The notes beneath the pieces were generated by a model, which was not told where the DNA came from, ran no database searches, and was given only the letters and a program-made list of their open reading frames with translations. Source: Rhizobium sullae (GTDB taxonomy: Bacteria; Pseudomonadota; Alphaproteobacteria; Rhizobiales; Rhizobiaceae). From it: DNA of 64,000 bases. The first letter of the stretch is position 1. Each line of letters begins with the position of its first letter. Below, piece by piece: positions 36,875-45,330 of this stretch. The position numbers and the translations under genes are program-made. The stretch lies in assembly GCF_025200715.1 (NCBI RefSeq), contig NZ_CP104145.1:310001-374000 (forward strand). Reading direction: 5' to 3'.

Positions 36875-37435
36875 ATGGCGTCTCCATGGAAACTTCTTGC
36901 CCGGCTTGTGTCACCGCGACGTCAGCAGCGCCGAGAACACGGCCCGACCGATGACGTGAAGCCGGACGTATTGGCCATCGCCAAACCGACTGAAACGGCT
37001 GCCGACAACGGGCTCAACACCGCCGATCCTCGGGTCGACGAAAAACCCGCCCTTCACGATCAATCGGAGGCGGTGTCAGCGGGCCCGGATCATTCCGAAG
37101 AAACGGCAAGCGGTATCCATGGCGCGGCAGATACCGAAGGCGCCAGGCCCGTGGAGGTGGCTGATCCGGCCTTGTCCGATGAGGCCGGTACGGCCGAACA
37201 CGACGCATTAAAACCCTCTCAGACTGGCGAAGGTGCAACGCGAAAGCGCAGCACCCGGGGCCAGAAAGCGGCAGGGGGTGAAGCCGTTCCGCCACCCTCT
37301 CCAGCCGTTCCGGCCGTTTCTGACGATGCAATCCGCCTTGATGAAGAGATCAGGCTGCTGCGGGACCAGCTGGCGCGCAAGCTTCAGCTGCAAAATGCAC
37401 AACTGAGGAGGATGCTGGAGCGGTTCGAACGCTGA
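36875..37435 (+). CDS. Low-complexity SyrB-related protein
   Basis: This 186-residue protein starts with a basic segment (MASPWKLLARLVSPRRQQRRE), continues as a long acidic, Ala/Glu/Asp-rich disordered stretch, and ends in a coiled coil (LDEEIRLLRDQLARKLQLQNAQLRRML). That end parallels the coiled-coil tail of the SyrB-like protein upstream. The two could form a heterodimer (inference). Function is unknown. Confidence 0.6.
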   Translation: MASPWKLLARLVSPRRQQRREHGPTDDVKPDVLAIAKPTETAADNGLNTADPRVDEKPALHDQSEAVSAGPDHSEETASGIHGAADTEGARPVEVADPALSDEAGTAEHDALKPSQTGEGATRKRSTRGQKAAGGEAVPPPSPAVPAVSDDAIRLDEEIRLLRDQLARKLQLQNAQLRRMLERFER

Positions 37436-37488
37436 ACGTGTCATTAACCGCTGCGCCCGACCGGCCAATATGCCCTCAGCCGGCACGA

Positions 37489-37953
37489 CTATCGGACACC
37501 ACCGTCAACGATATCTCCTGTCAGTCGTTGCAGCTCGAGAAAGAGAAAGCGGGTCTCAAGCAAGTTGACGATACGGAGCACGGTTTCGACCGCGTCCAGC
37601 GGCTTGACGAGAAAATCCTTGGCTCCCAATGACAATGCCCGGCGTCGCGTCGTTATTGACGTGTCCGCCGTCAGCACGACGATGGGAACAAAGTTATGCG
37701 GACCGACAAGACGGGAAAACGCCTCCAGCAATTGAAACCCGTCAATGTGCGGCATCATGAGATCTAGCAGCACGATATCGGGCTTTATGTCGCGGAACAT
37801 GTCCAGCCCACTGCGCGGGTCGAATGTAGAACTCAGCCGTTGAAAGCCCTCGCGTTGCAGAAGGCGCGTCAAGAGGGCGACATTGGCCGCCTCGTCGTCG
37901 ATGATGAGGACCTTTGCGTCGGCGGGAATTTCGATAGTCGTGTTCAATTGCAT
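37489..37953 (-). CDS. Stand-alone receiver (REC) protein
   Basis: This 154-residue protein is a single receiver domain: acidic pair in IIDDE (about residue 18-22), phospho-acceptor in IVLLDLMMPHIDG (Asp near 63), and Lys in FLVKPLD. No output domain follows, only a short C-terminal helix. Its ATG overlaps the end of the hybrid kinase by 10 bases, so it is translationally coupled. It is likely a phosphate sink or relay partner of that kinase. Confidence 0.88.
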   Translation of the reverse strand: MQLNTTIEIPADAKVLIIDDEAANVALLTRLLQREGFQRLSSTFDPRSGLDMFRDIKPDIVLLDLMMPHIDGFQLLEAFSRLVGPHNFVPIVVLTADTSITTRRRALSLGAKDFLVKPLDAVETVLRIVNLLETRFLFLELQRLTGDIVDGGVR

Positions 37954-40289
37954 CCGATGGCTTCCACGGACTTTATAAAAAGGCGAAGGTCAAGCGGCTT
38001 GGTGAGATAGTTCGTGGCCCCGGCCATCATCGCCTTCTGCCGGGTCGCCACCGTGGCATCGGCACTGATTACCACGACCGGGATCGCGCGGGTCCTTCGA
38101 TCGCTTCGCAACCGCTGAAGAACATCAAGGCCGCGCATATCCGGAAGATCGAGGTCGAGAAGGATGAGGCCCGGCTTGTGCTGCAGAGCCAGGGCCAGGC
38201 CCAGCTCACCAAGCATTGCCGGCATCACACGGCAGCCAAAACGGCGCGTCAGCACATTCTCGATCAGATTAAGGCTCTGAGGATTGTCCTCAATGCATAG
38301 TACATTGGCAATCATGATGTCGCCCGGTACCGACACAACCGCATGCGTCAGGCCCATTTCTTCCGCCATCCTTTCCTCAGTTGCGATTGGCAAATGGAGA
38401 GAAAAAATCGTTCCCTGCGCCGACGTTCCCGTAAGATCCAATCGTCCGCCCATCGCTTCCATGAGATGTTTGGACAGGGCAAGACCCAGCCCCGTGCCGT
38501 CTGTCGTGCTGCGTTCTTTTCCAAGCCGCTCGAATGGCCGGAACAGCCGTTCCACGCCCTCAGCCGAAATGCCGGATCCGGTATCACAGATATCCACCAC
38601 TAACACATCAGAGCCAACTGCGCGCGCGACGATCCTGACCTCGCCGCTGGCGCGATTGAACTTGATGGCATTCGACAGGAGGTTCAGAAGAACTTGTAAC
38701 AGCCGCCGGCGGTCGGCGGTCGCAAATGTCTGCCCGAGTGGCGTATCGTCGAGACGCAAGTCGATCGCTCGTTCCTCTGCCAAAGGACGGGCGAGCGCCA
38801 AGGCCTCCTGCAAGACCTCCCCCGCATCGATAGTGTCGAGCACCAGGTCCATCCGTCCGGCTTCGATCCTCGCCATGTCGAGGATCTCGTCGATCAGGCT
38901 CAACAGGTGCCGGCCGGCTGTCAGAATCTGCCTGACAGAAAACTGAGCGTCCGGATCTTCCATGTCCATTTCGAGGATCTGGCCGAAGCCGAGGATCGAG
39001 TTGAGCGGCGTACGCAATTCGTGGCTCATCCGCGAAAGAAACTCGCTCTTGGCCTGGCTTGCCCGCTCAGCTTCCCGGCGTGCCGCCTGCAGGGTTTCCT
39101 CGGATTTCTTTCGATCGGTCATGTCCCGGGTGATTTTGGAGAAGCCTCGTGAATTGCCATGCTCGTCCTTCAACTCTGTGACGACGACATTGGCCCAGAA
39201 GCGCTCTCCATCCTTGCGAATGCGCCACCCCTCGTTCTCGACCCGGCCGAAGGCGAGCGCCTGTGCCAGTTCCTGCGCCGGATGTGTTTGGCGTGTATCC
39301 TCCGGATAAAATCTGGAAAAATGCCCGCCTATGACCTCGTCTGCCCTATAACCCGTAATCCGCTCAGCGCCGACGTTCCAGCTGACTACACGGCCCGTTT
39401 CGTCCAAGCCGAAAATGCCGTAGTCATGCACGCCGTCGACCAGTAGGCGGAACCGTTCCTCGCTTTCGCGCAAAGCTTCTTCGCGCGCCTTGAGCAAGCG
39501 GCTTGCCTCCTGAAGGGCCGTTGCAAGCGAGCCAAGCTCATCGCGTCCTGCCGGAATCGATTGGAGATCCTGTCCGCTGGCCAGCTTGTGCGCCTCCTTC
39601 TGCAGTGCGCCCACGCGCCGAACAATGCCGTTCGACATCAGCATAATTGCGCTGACGCCCCCGAGCAGACCGAACAAGGCGCCAACCAAAGTGATCCATT
39701 TGGAGCGGTCACGGATGGCGTCTGCTTCACCGGTGCGCGCGGCCAAAAGAAAATCTTCCCGTTCGCGCATCTCGTTGATCTTTGTCCGAAGCGTGTCCAG
39801 CAAGACCTTGTTGTCGAGGAGGGTTTTGCGAATGTCGTCCAGGGCCGGTTTTTCCGGTCGTCCGCTGCCGTCACGCAAGGCGCTGAGGCCTGCCAGTTTC
39901 TGGCGCACCAGCGGTTCCATCTCGTCGAGCCGTGCACGCTGTTCGCTGTCCCTGATCAAAGGACGCATGCTGGAAAGCACCGTTGGCAGTTCTACGCTTG
40001 CCTTGTTGAAGGGCGCCAAGAACGCCTCGTTGCCGGTCAGAAGGAAACCGCGCACCCCCGAGGCCGCCTCAGCAAGCAGTGCGTGCAGCTCCAGGATATC
40101 TGACTGGATGGCGAAAGTAACGCGCACATAGTTTTCCGCCCGGCGACTTTCCCGGTCGGCAAGGAAAACCGAAGCCAGCGCGATCAGGAAGCAGATCAGC
40201 GGCACGGCAATGACGATAAGACCTTTGTAGGCAAGCGGCTGGTCCAGAAACCGCTTGGAGATGGAGGCGAAAAAGCGTGAAGCGATCAT
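37944..40289 (-). CDS. Hybrid sensor histidine kinase (CHASE3, HAMP, PAS, HisKA, HATPase, REC)
   Basis: This 781-residue membrane protein has a first helix (about 20-42), a CHASE3-like periplasmic domain (about 45-180), a second helix (about 185-205) and HAMP. A PAS domain follows (about 275-385, with GYRADEVIGGHFSRFY). HisKA has its acceptor in MSHELRTPLNSILG, and the ATPase boxes include NAIKFN and GTGLGLALSKHL. It ends in a receiver domain (LDLDLPDMRG and LTKPLD). The ATGA start overlaps the stop of the LuxR-type regulator. It is the third gene of a four-gene relay operon. Confidence 0.92.
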   Translation of the reverse strand: MIASRFFASISKRFLDQPLAYKGLIVIAVPLICFLIALASVFLADRESRRAENYVRVTFAIQSDILELHALLAEAASGVRGFLLTGNEAFLAPFNKASVELPTVLSSMRPLIRDSEQRARLDEMEPLVRQKLAGLSALRDGSGRPEKPALDDIRKTLLDNKVLLDTLRTKINEMREREDFLLAARTGEADAIRDRSKWITLVGALFGLLGGVSAIMLMSNGIVRRVGALQKEAHKLASGQDLQSIPAGRDELGSLATALQEASRLLKAREEALRESEERFRLLVDGVHDYGIFGLDETGRVVSWNVGAERITGYRADEVIGGHFSRFYPEDTRQTHPAQELAQALAFGRVENEGWRIRKDGERFWANVVVTELKDEHGNSRGFSKITRDMTDRKKSEETLQAARREAERASQAKSEFLSRMSHELRTPLNSILGFGQILEMDMEDPDAQFSVRQILTAGRHLLSLIDEILDMARIEAGRMDLVLDTIDAGEVLQEALALARPLAEERAIDLRLDDTPLGQTFATADRRRLLQVLLNLLSNAIKFNRASGEVRIVARAVGSDVLVVDICDTGSGISAEGVERLFRPFERLGKERSTTDGTGLGLALSKHLMEAMGGRLDLTGTSAQGTIFSLHLPIATEERMAEEMGLTHAVVSVPGDIMIANVLCIEDNPQSLNLIENVLTRRFGCRVMPAMLGELGLALALQHKPGLILLDLDLPDMRGLDVLQRLRSDRRTRAIPVVVISADATVATRQKAMMAGATNYLTKPLDLRLFIKSVEAIGCN

Positions 40290-40939
40290 AGGCGGTCCCG
40301 ATCCACAAGGCCGGCCCTTACCGCCATGACCGCCGCCTGCGTTCGATCGGCCACCCGTAATTTGTAGAGGATGCGTTCGACGTGCACCTTAACGGTGCCG
40401 GGTGAAATGTCGAGCGACTTGGCGATCTCCTTGTTCGTTTCGCCGGTGGTGAGCCGGACTAGGATTTCACGCTCGCGAACGGTCAGCCGCTCAATGGTGG
40501 TTTCACCGGGTGTTTCGGGAGAAACACGCCGAAGCAGGCGACGCATCAGGTCGACGTTGAAGAAAGACTGCCCCGCCGCGACATTGGCAATCACCTGCAG
40601 CAACTCGTCGCGCCGTATGTCCTTCAATGCATAGCCGCTGGCCCCAGCCTTGATGGCGGCTTCAAGATAGTCCACGCTGTCATGCATGGTCAGCATGATG
40701 ATGCGGGTTTCGGGCGATCGGACTCCAATCTCCGCTGCGGCCTCGAGGCCATCCATGCTGCCCATCCGTATGTCGAGCAGGGCAATATCCGGTCGGAGAC
40801 TCTCGCTGAGAGTTACCGCGCTCATGCCGTCTGGCGCCTCGCCAACGATCTCCAGGTCGGGAGCGCTTGCAAGCACGGCGACAAGACCCGACCGAGCTAG
40901 CTCATGATCGTCTGCAATCAATATTCGGTAGCGTTTCAA
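40286..40939 (-). CDS. NarL/FixJ-family response regulator
   Basis: This 217-residue regulator has a receiver domain (IADDHE; acceptor Asp in IALLDIRMG; Lys in YALKDI) and a LuxR-type helix-turn-helix (LTVREREILVRLTTGETNKEIAKSL). The start is a TTG at 40939 that overlaps the kinase stop and follows AAAGGAAC. It should be phosphorylated by the DegS-type kinase encoded just upstream. Confidence 0.92.
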   Translation of the reverse strand: MKRYRILIADDHELARSGLVAVLASAPDLEIVGEAPDGMSAVTLSESLRPDIALLDIRMGSMDGLEAAAEIGVRSPETRIIMLTMHDSVDYLEAAIKAGASGYALKDIRRDELLQVIANVAAGQSFFNVDLMRRLLRRVSPETPGETTIERLTVREREILVRLTTGETNKEIAKSLDISPGTVKVHVERILYKLRVADRTQAAVMAVRAGLVDRDRL

Positions 40940-42117
40940 GCGAGTTCCTTTGCGGGACCGGAAATAGGCGCTCGAGCGACGGCAACCGTTCCTTGGCCGG
41001 GACCCGATCGGATTGATATGGAGCCGCCGATCAGTGCCATTCGTTCGCGCATGGCCGACATACCGACGCCCCTTCCATCTTGCTTGACGACGAGAGCGTC
41101 AGCGATGCCGCAGCCGTTATCCGCGACGGAGAGGGTAACAAACTGCGGCTCGTCCAACGTAAGCCGCAGGTCAATCCGGCTGCAGCCGGAGTGTTTTACG
41201 GCATTTGCCAAGGCCTCCTGCGCCACTCTGTAAAGGCTCACCTCGAGCGCGCCGGGCAAGCGGTAGCCGTTCAGGTCCGAATGAAAGCAAAGCTGGACCG
41301 ACTGGATATCATCCAGGCGGGCGCGAAGTGCTGCTTCGAGGCCGAGATCGTCCAGTTCCGCGGGACGAAGGGCACCGATTGCGCCTCTGACCTCGCCGAT
41401 CGACGTTCGAACAATTTCGATGCCGCCTTCGATTGCATCTTTTGCCGATTGTGTATCTTCCATGGCAACCACCGCGGCTTCCAACCGAAACAGCAGGCTC
41501 GCCAAAGACTGCGCGACGCCGTCGTGGAGGTCATAGGCAATCCTGCGCCGCTCCTGCTCCTGCGCGCCGATCATTGCCTCGATCAATCGCGCCAGGTCGC
41601 GCTCGCGTGCCTGGAGGTCGGATGTCAGTTGCTCGCGAAGAATGCGCTGGCTCTCTGCTGCCAGAAAGGCGGCGAGCTGATCCGTCACGATCTGGATCGC
41701 CTCACGATCCTGTTCATTCATGGGGAAGGCGAGACGTGACAGCCGGAGTTCCAGCATCTCGCAGCCTATCCATGCCTTGCAGACGGCTACCGGGTCGGCC
41801 CCCTCAGCCGTTTCCTCGCCGGCGGCGCTCCGGGTGGGAAATTGCCAAGCTGTGCCGGTTTGCGAGCGAATCGTGGCCGTGCTCGCTCCGGCAAAGCCGG
41901 CAATAGCGGATAACGCCTCGTACATCGCCGTATCCAAAGGGCCACGGTCCAGTACCTTGCGTACGTCCACGATCAGCCGCAGACGAGCGGCCTTGGCTTC
42001 CGCATCGCGATAGAGACGCCGCAGTTCGCGAATGGGAGACGCTATGCCCTCGTAGTCTTTGTCTTGCACGAATTCCCTGTCCTTAAGAAGTTTGACATGC
42101 CCTAGATAGGAAGCCAT
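40936..42117 (-). CDS. Sensor histidine kinase, HisKA_3 (DegS/NarX) type
   Basis: This 393-residue kinase has no membrane helix and so is cytoplasmic. A GAF-like sensory region (about residues 40-165) is followed by a coiled coil. The HisKA_3 acceptor is in RRRIAYDLHDGVAQSL, and ATPase boxes are QEALANAVKHS and DNGCGI. This type pairs with NarL-family regulators, and such a regulator follows with overlapping codons. It is the first gene of the four-gene relay operon. Confidence 0.9.
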   Translation of the reverse strand: MASYLGHVKLLKDREFVQDKDYEGIASPIRELRRLYRDAEAKAARLRLIVDVRKVLDRGPLDTAMYEALSAIAGFAGASTATIRSQTGTAWQFPTRSAAGEETAEGADPVAVCKAWIGCEMLELRLSRLAFPMNEQDREAIQIVTDQLAAFLAAESQRILREQLTSDLQARERDLARLIEAMIGAQEQERRRIAYDLHDGVAQSLASLLFRLEAAVVAMEDTQSAKDAIEGGIEIVRTSIGEVRGAIGALRPAELDDLGLEAALRARLDDIQSVQLCFHSDLNGYRLPGALEVSLYRVAQEALANAVKHSGCSRIDLRLTLDEPQFVTLSVADNGCGIADALVVKQDGRGVGMSAMRERMALIGGSISIRSGPGQGTVAVARAPISGPAKELA

Positions 42118-42252
42118 CCGTCACAATGCATAGGCCGTTCGGCATATGCGATTGCAGCCATCCGGCAGACGCGCGGCGGATCGCGGCAAACCATCTCTGA
42201 CAGGCCGGCAAGAAAATCGCCGGAGAGATAATGTCATACGATGGAGATTGAA

Positions 42253-42705
42253 ATGAAAAGACATCTGCTTGCCGCTTTTGTTAGTGCCCTGCTGGCGACG
42301 CCTGCTCTTGCAGAGGAATGTGCGCCGATCACCAAGCCTCAGGTCGAGCAGTTGTTTGATCGCTGGACCTCCTCGCTGGCAACCCTGGATCCAGAAAAAG
42401 TCGTCGAGAACTATACGCCTGATGCAGTCCTCCTCCCGACACTGTCGAACAAACCGCGCCTGACGCAAGACGAGCGCCGGGACTATTTCGTGAGCTTCCT
42501 GAAGAAGCATCCGTACGGCGAAATCGACAGCCGCACGATCAAGCTTGGCTGCAACGAAGCGCTCGACACCGGCAACTATACCTTCACTTTGAAGGATGGT
42601 AGCAAGGTTCCGGCGCGCTACACCTTTACCTACGAGTTCAAGGACGGCAAGTGGCTGATCTCGTCACATCACTCCTCTGCTATGCCGGAGAAGCCCGCGG
42701 GCTAA
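42253..42705 (+). CDS. Secreted SnoaL/DUF4440-like protein (SgcJ/EcaC type)
   Basis: This 150-residue protein has a Sec signal peptide (cleavage likely after TPALA) and a cone-shaped NTF2-like fold. Blocks are LFDRWTSSLATLDPEKVVENYTPDAVLLPT and the final WLISSHHSSAMP. Family members include the SgcJ/EcaC group, of mostly unknown function. Two cysteines may pair. I chose the ATG at 42253 following GGAGAT, rather than the one at 42241. Confidence 0.75.
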   Translation: MKRHLLAAFVSALLATPALAEECAPITKPQVEQLFDRWTSSLATLDPEKVVENYTPDAVLLPTLSNKPRLTQDERRDYFVSFLKKHPYGEIDSRTIKLGCNEALDTGNYTFTLKDGSKVPARYTFTYEFKDGKWLISSHHSSAMPEKPAG

Positions 42706-42712
42706 TATGTAC

Positions 42713-42739
42713 GGGAGCGTCGGGTAGTCTCGCGCTCCC
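42713..42739. terminator. Terminator-like hairpin
   Basis: GGGAGCG and CGCTCCC form a 7-pair stem around a 13-base loop, starting 8 bases after the stop at 42705. No T-run follows, so the call is weak. Confidence 0.35.
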
Positions 42740-43112
42740 CAAGCTCCTTGCACTGAGAAAATAAACTAGCCAAGGCGACCCTCGGCCCACGATTCTTCCA
42801 TGATTGAATGTTGCGTTCCTTGCGACGAATGGCGGTGCCATTGGTTCGTATCTCATCAAGGCGGGCCATAGAAAGGGCGTCTGACCGGAGCAGGAATATC
42901 ATCGTTCAGACGTCGATGAGAAGGCCGTAGGAAGGTGCCGTAGACGGATTGAACGCACGGGTGGCATAGTCGCTTGCCTGCGGTTGAGATTTCCCAGGCG
43001 CGTGCGCGACAGCGGCTACGGGGTTAATCGTCGTCTAGCCAATCGCAGTTAGGGATAGGGCCAGCTCCGGCTGTCCATAATGAGGAGGCCTGCCGAATGA
43101 ATCGGGCCGACT
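42740..43112. other. Gene-poor stretch before relic genes
   Basis: No recognisable gene lies in these 373 bases. A short minus-strand frame (about 42700-42900) shows no family resemblance. Confidence 0.4.
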
Positions 43113-43432
43113 TCACCACCGTTGCGTACCGGTGCCGTCATCGCTGCGATCATTCGGTCCCCCAGCGGGCCTGGCGACAGTCTCGAAGGCGGCGATCATT
43201 GCACGGTCGACCGCCTCCCGGGTGCGCACGTCGGTCAGGTAGACAACGAGTTTGGTGACGTGCTCCACTTTGCCGCCGGGTTCCTCGACGGTATGTGGCT
43301 GCCGATGTTCTTTTGCGGCGCCGAAATCCTGAGGGCACTTCCGCGAAGGAAAATCATCCTGCCGCGCGCAACGACGGCCTGACTAAGATCGTTGCCTAGC
43401 TTCTGCTCCATCTTCTCGTTTCTCTTCTCCAT
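43113..43432 (-). pseudogene. RidA/YjgF-family (L-PSP) relic
   Basis: The minus strand begins with KLGNDLSQAVVARGRMIFLRG, typical of RidA-like proteins. After a gap and frame change it reads VEHVTKLVVYLTDVRTREAVDRA, ending at 43113. The middle is deleted, so the trimer-forming fold is lost. It follows a flavin monooxygenase relic in the same direction; such pairs occur intact elsewhere. Confidence 0.7.
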
Positions 43433-43439
43433 CGGATAA

Positions 43440-43685
43440 GGCAAGCAATGCAGGATGACGGTTCAGGGGCAGGGGTAATCGGCGGCGAGCAGCCCCCGTG
43501 GAGCGTAGGCCGGATATTCTCCTTGATGAGGATATGGCCGGCCACAACCTTGGCATCATGCCAGTTCCCGGATGAAGCTAGAGCCTCGGCCGGAAAGCCA
43601 GGGAAGGCCGAGGAAGTAGACTCCGTTTTCAGAGGAGACGCCACGCTGGTGCTTCGGACGGGCCACCTCATCGACTCATGGCAAA
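43440..43685 (-). pseudogene. CzcO-like flavin monooxygenase, C-terminal relic
   Basis: The minus strand reads QRGVSSENGVYFLGLPWLSG and RGSSFI, then, in another frame, NWHDAKVVAGHILI. These are the last blocks of FAD-dependent CzcO/baeyer-villiger-like monooxygenases. The nucleotide-binding domains are absent and a frameshift separates the blocks. Confidence 0.65.
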
Positions 43686-43697
43686 TACAATGAATGG

Positions 43698-43714
43698 CTA
43701 GCCCGGCTTATTCA
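43698..43714. repeat. Left copy of a 17-base inverted repeat (IS end)
   Basis: CTAGCCCGGCTTATTCA at this site is the exact reverse complement of 45148-45164. The pair brackets an SDR gene and a transposase tail. Confidence 0.75.
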
Positions 43715-43898
43715 CCGGAGCAGGACTGAAGGGTCGGCGGGAGTGGTGTAAGCGTTTGCTTTGAAGTAGAAAAGGGGGGGCGAACCCAGTCCTGCAACGA
43801 AGCAGAAAAAAGCGCCTCTTTATTGCAGTTCCGGCTGACCGCTACATCTAAAAAGCGATAATTCCATGGTAGAAAGTCCACCCGCTTCCGCTTCGGAG

Positions 43899-44846
43899 CT
43901 ATAACGCATCACAGCGGGTATGGGTTAGCTGCTCCGACACGTCCCAGAGCCGCGTCGCAATGCTCTCTGTTCGTGCGCTACGCGGAACCTTAGCAGATGC
44001 AGGAAAACCCTTTGTTTCTCCAAGACCACCTGGACCGTAGTACATTCCGCTCTTCGCCTCCGGTGCCGTCGCCGCAAAAAGCAGCGGCAAAGCGCCTTGT
44101 TCGCCTGAATGGAGGACAAGTGACCCCAGCAAGCGAAACAGGAGGGGCACCTTGTTTTCTTCTGATCTGTTGATTCCCCGCGCCGACAGGTCCGAGCGCG
44201 CCAAGCCCGGATGGGCGGCAATGCTCTGGATACCCCATTGTTCTGCCATGCTGCGGCGATGAAGCTCGATCGAAAAGATGAGGTTCGCCAGTTTCGACTG
44301 CCCATATGCAGCCATTGGCTTGTATTCCCGTTCGGACTGCAAGTCGTCAAAGTTGATCTTCCCGCGGTTAGCCGCGAGCGCACAGACGTTAACAACGCGC
44401 GAATCATCCCCTTTGCGCAAAAGCGGCATCAGATTTGCTGTCAGCGCAAAATGCCCGAGATAATTCGTTCCGAATTGCAGCTCGAAACCATCCTTCGTCA
44501 CTTGGCGGCGCGGCGACATTATCACTGCAGCGTTGTTGATGAGGACATCTATCCGTTCACATCGCGCCCGCAGCTGTTCCCCGCAAGCCTCAACAGAACT
44601 GAGTTCCGCAAGGTCAAGCTGTTCAAAGTGAAGGATCGCCCCTGGGATTTTTTCGCGGATAAGCCCGATGGAAGTCTCGCCCCTGACTCTATCGCGCCCG
44701 GCAAAGATGATCTCCGCACCAGCACGCGCCAGTGCTAAGGCACATTCATAGCCTAGCCCAGCGGTGCCGGTGATAACGATCACGCGCCCGCGCTGAGAGG
44801 GGATGTTGGCTGCTGTCCAGCAGTCTCTTTTTCTTGCATCGGTCAT
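43899..44846 (-). CDS. Short-chain dehydrogenase/reductase, retinol-dehydrogenase-like
   Basis: This 315-residue SDR has the nucleotide motif TGTAGLG (one glycine of TGxxxGxG replaced by Ala), the NNAA motif, and the active-site pair YGQSK. Ser is expected near NVCALAAN, where Cys is seen. The protein resembles retinol-dehydrogenase-like SDRs, which reduce or oxidise carbonyl compounds with NADP(H). AGGAAGG precedes the ATG. The gene lies between two inverted repeats of an IS scar, so it may have been carried in or been trapped there. Confidence 0.82.
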   Translation of the reverse strand: MTDARKRDCWTAANIPSQRGRVIVITGTAGLGYECALALARAGAEIIFAGRDRVRGETSIGLIREKIPGAILHFEQLDLAELSSVEACGEQLRARCERIDVLINNAAVIMSPRRQVTKDGFELQFGTNYLGHFALTANLMPLLRKGDDSRVVNVCALAANRGKINFDDLQSEREYKPMAAYGQSKLANLIFSIELHRRSMAEQWGIQSIAAHPGLARSDLSARGINRSEENKVPLLFRLLGSLVLHSGEQGALPLLFAATAPEAKSGMYYGPGGLGETKGFPASAKVPRSARTESIATRLWDVSEQLTHTRCDAL

Positions 44847-44902
44847 TCAACCTTCCTTTCACAATGAACCTGAACTTTTGCTGGCATGAGTAAATGGTGA
44901 TG

Positions 44903-44992
44903 TGGCGGATCCGCATCGCCTTCGCATCCGCCTATCCCGACGCCGCCCTCTTCAGGACCATCGCAAGCGCGCTTAGGCCCGCTCCGACATAG
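44903..44992 (+). mobile_element. Transposase C-terminus, IS1380-like
   Basis: The plus strand reads WRIRIAFASAYPDAALFRTI then SALRPAPT and a stop, resembling the end of IS1380-type DDE transposases. It lies 155 bases inside the right inverted repeat, the position expected for a transposase end. The rest of the transposase is missing. Confidence 0.5.
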
Positions 44993-45147
44993 TAGGCGCG
45001 GCCGTGCCGCCGAACCCCGGAGCTCAGTCCACCAACCTCGCAAACCTCACGATCGTCCGCGATGCAGCAGGCGCCGCGGCAGCGCCCGTCCTGTTCACGC
45101 CGCCAGGGCCGCTCGGCTCCAGAACCCGACCGTTACCCGCACCCTCA

Positions 45148-45164
45148 TGAATAAGCCGGGCTAG
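45148..45164. repeat. Right copy of the 17-base inverted repeat (IS end)
   Basis: TGAATAAGCCGGGCTAG here mirrors 43698-43714. I could not find a matching target-site duplication on the outer sides. Confidence 0.75.
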
Positions 45165-45330
45165 GCACGCAGGTTGAGTATCAACGCTGCCGACTTTGCT
45201 GCAAAACCGCTGGGGATCGCCGCCTTGCAGGCGGAAGCGCGAAGAGACGGCGACGTGGCAAACGGGTGCGTCTGACTATACTGGAACTCATGCTCTCCTG
45301 TGCCCCCTGATCGGCAAAGGAGCAGCCCCT

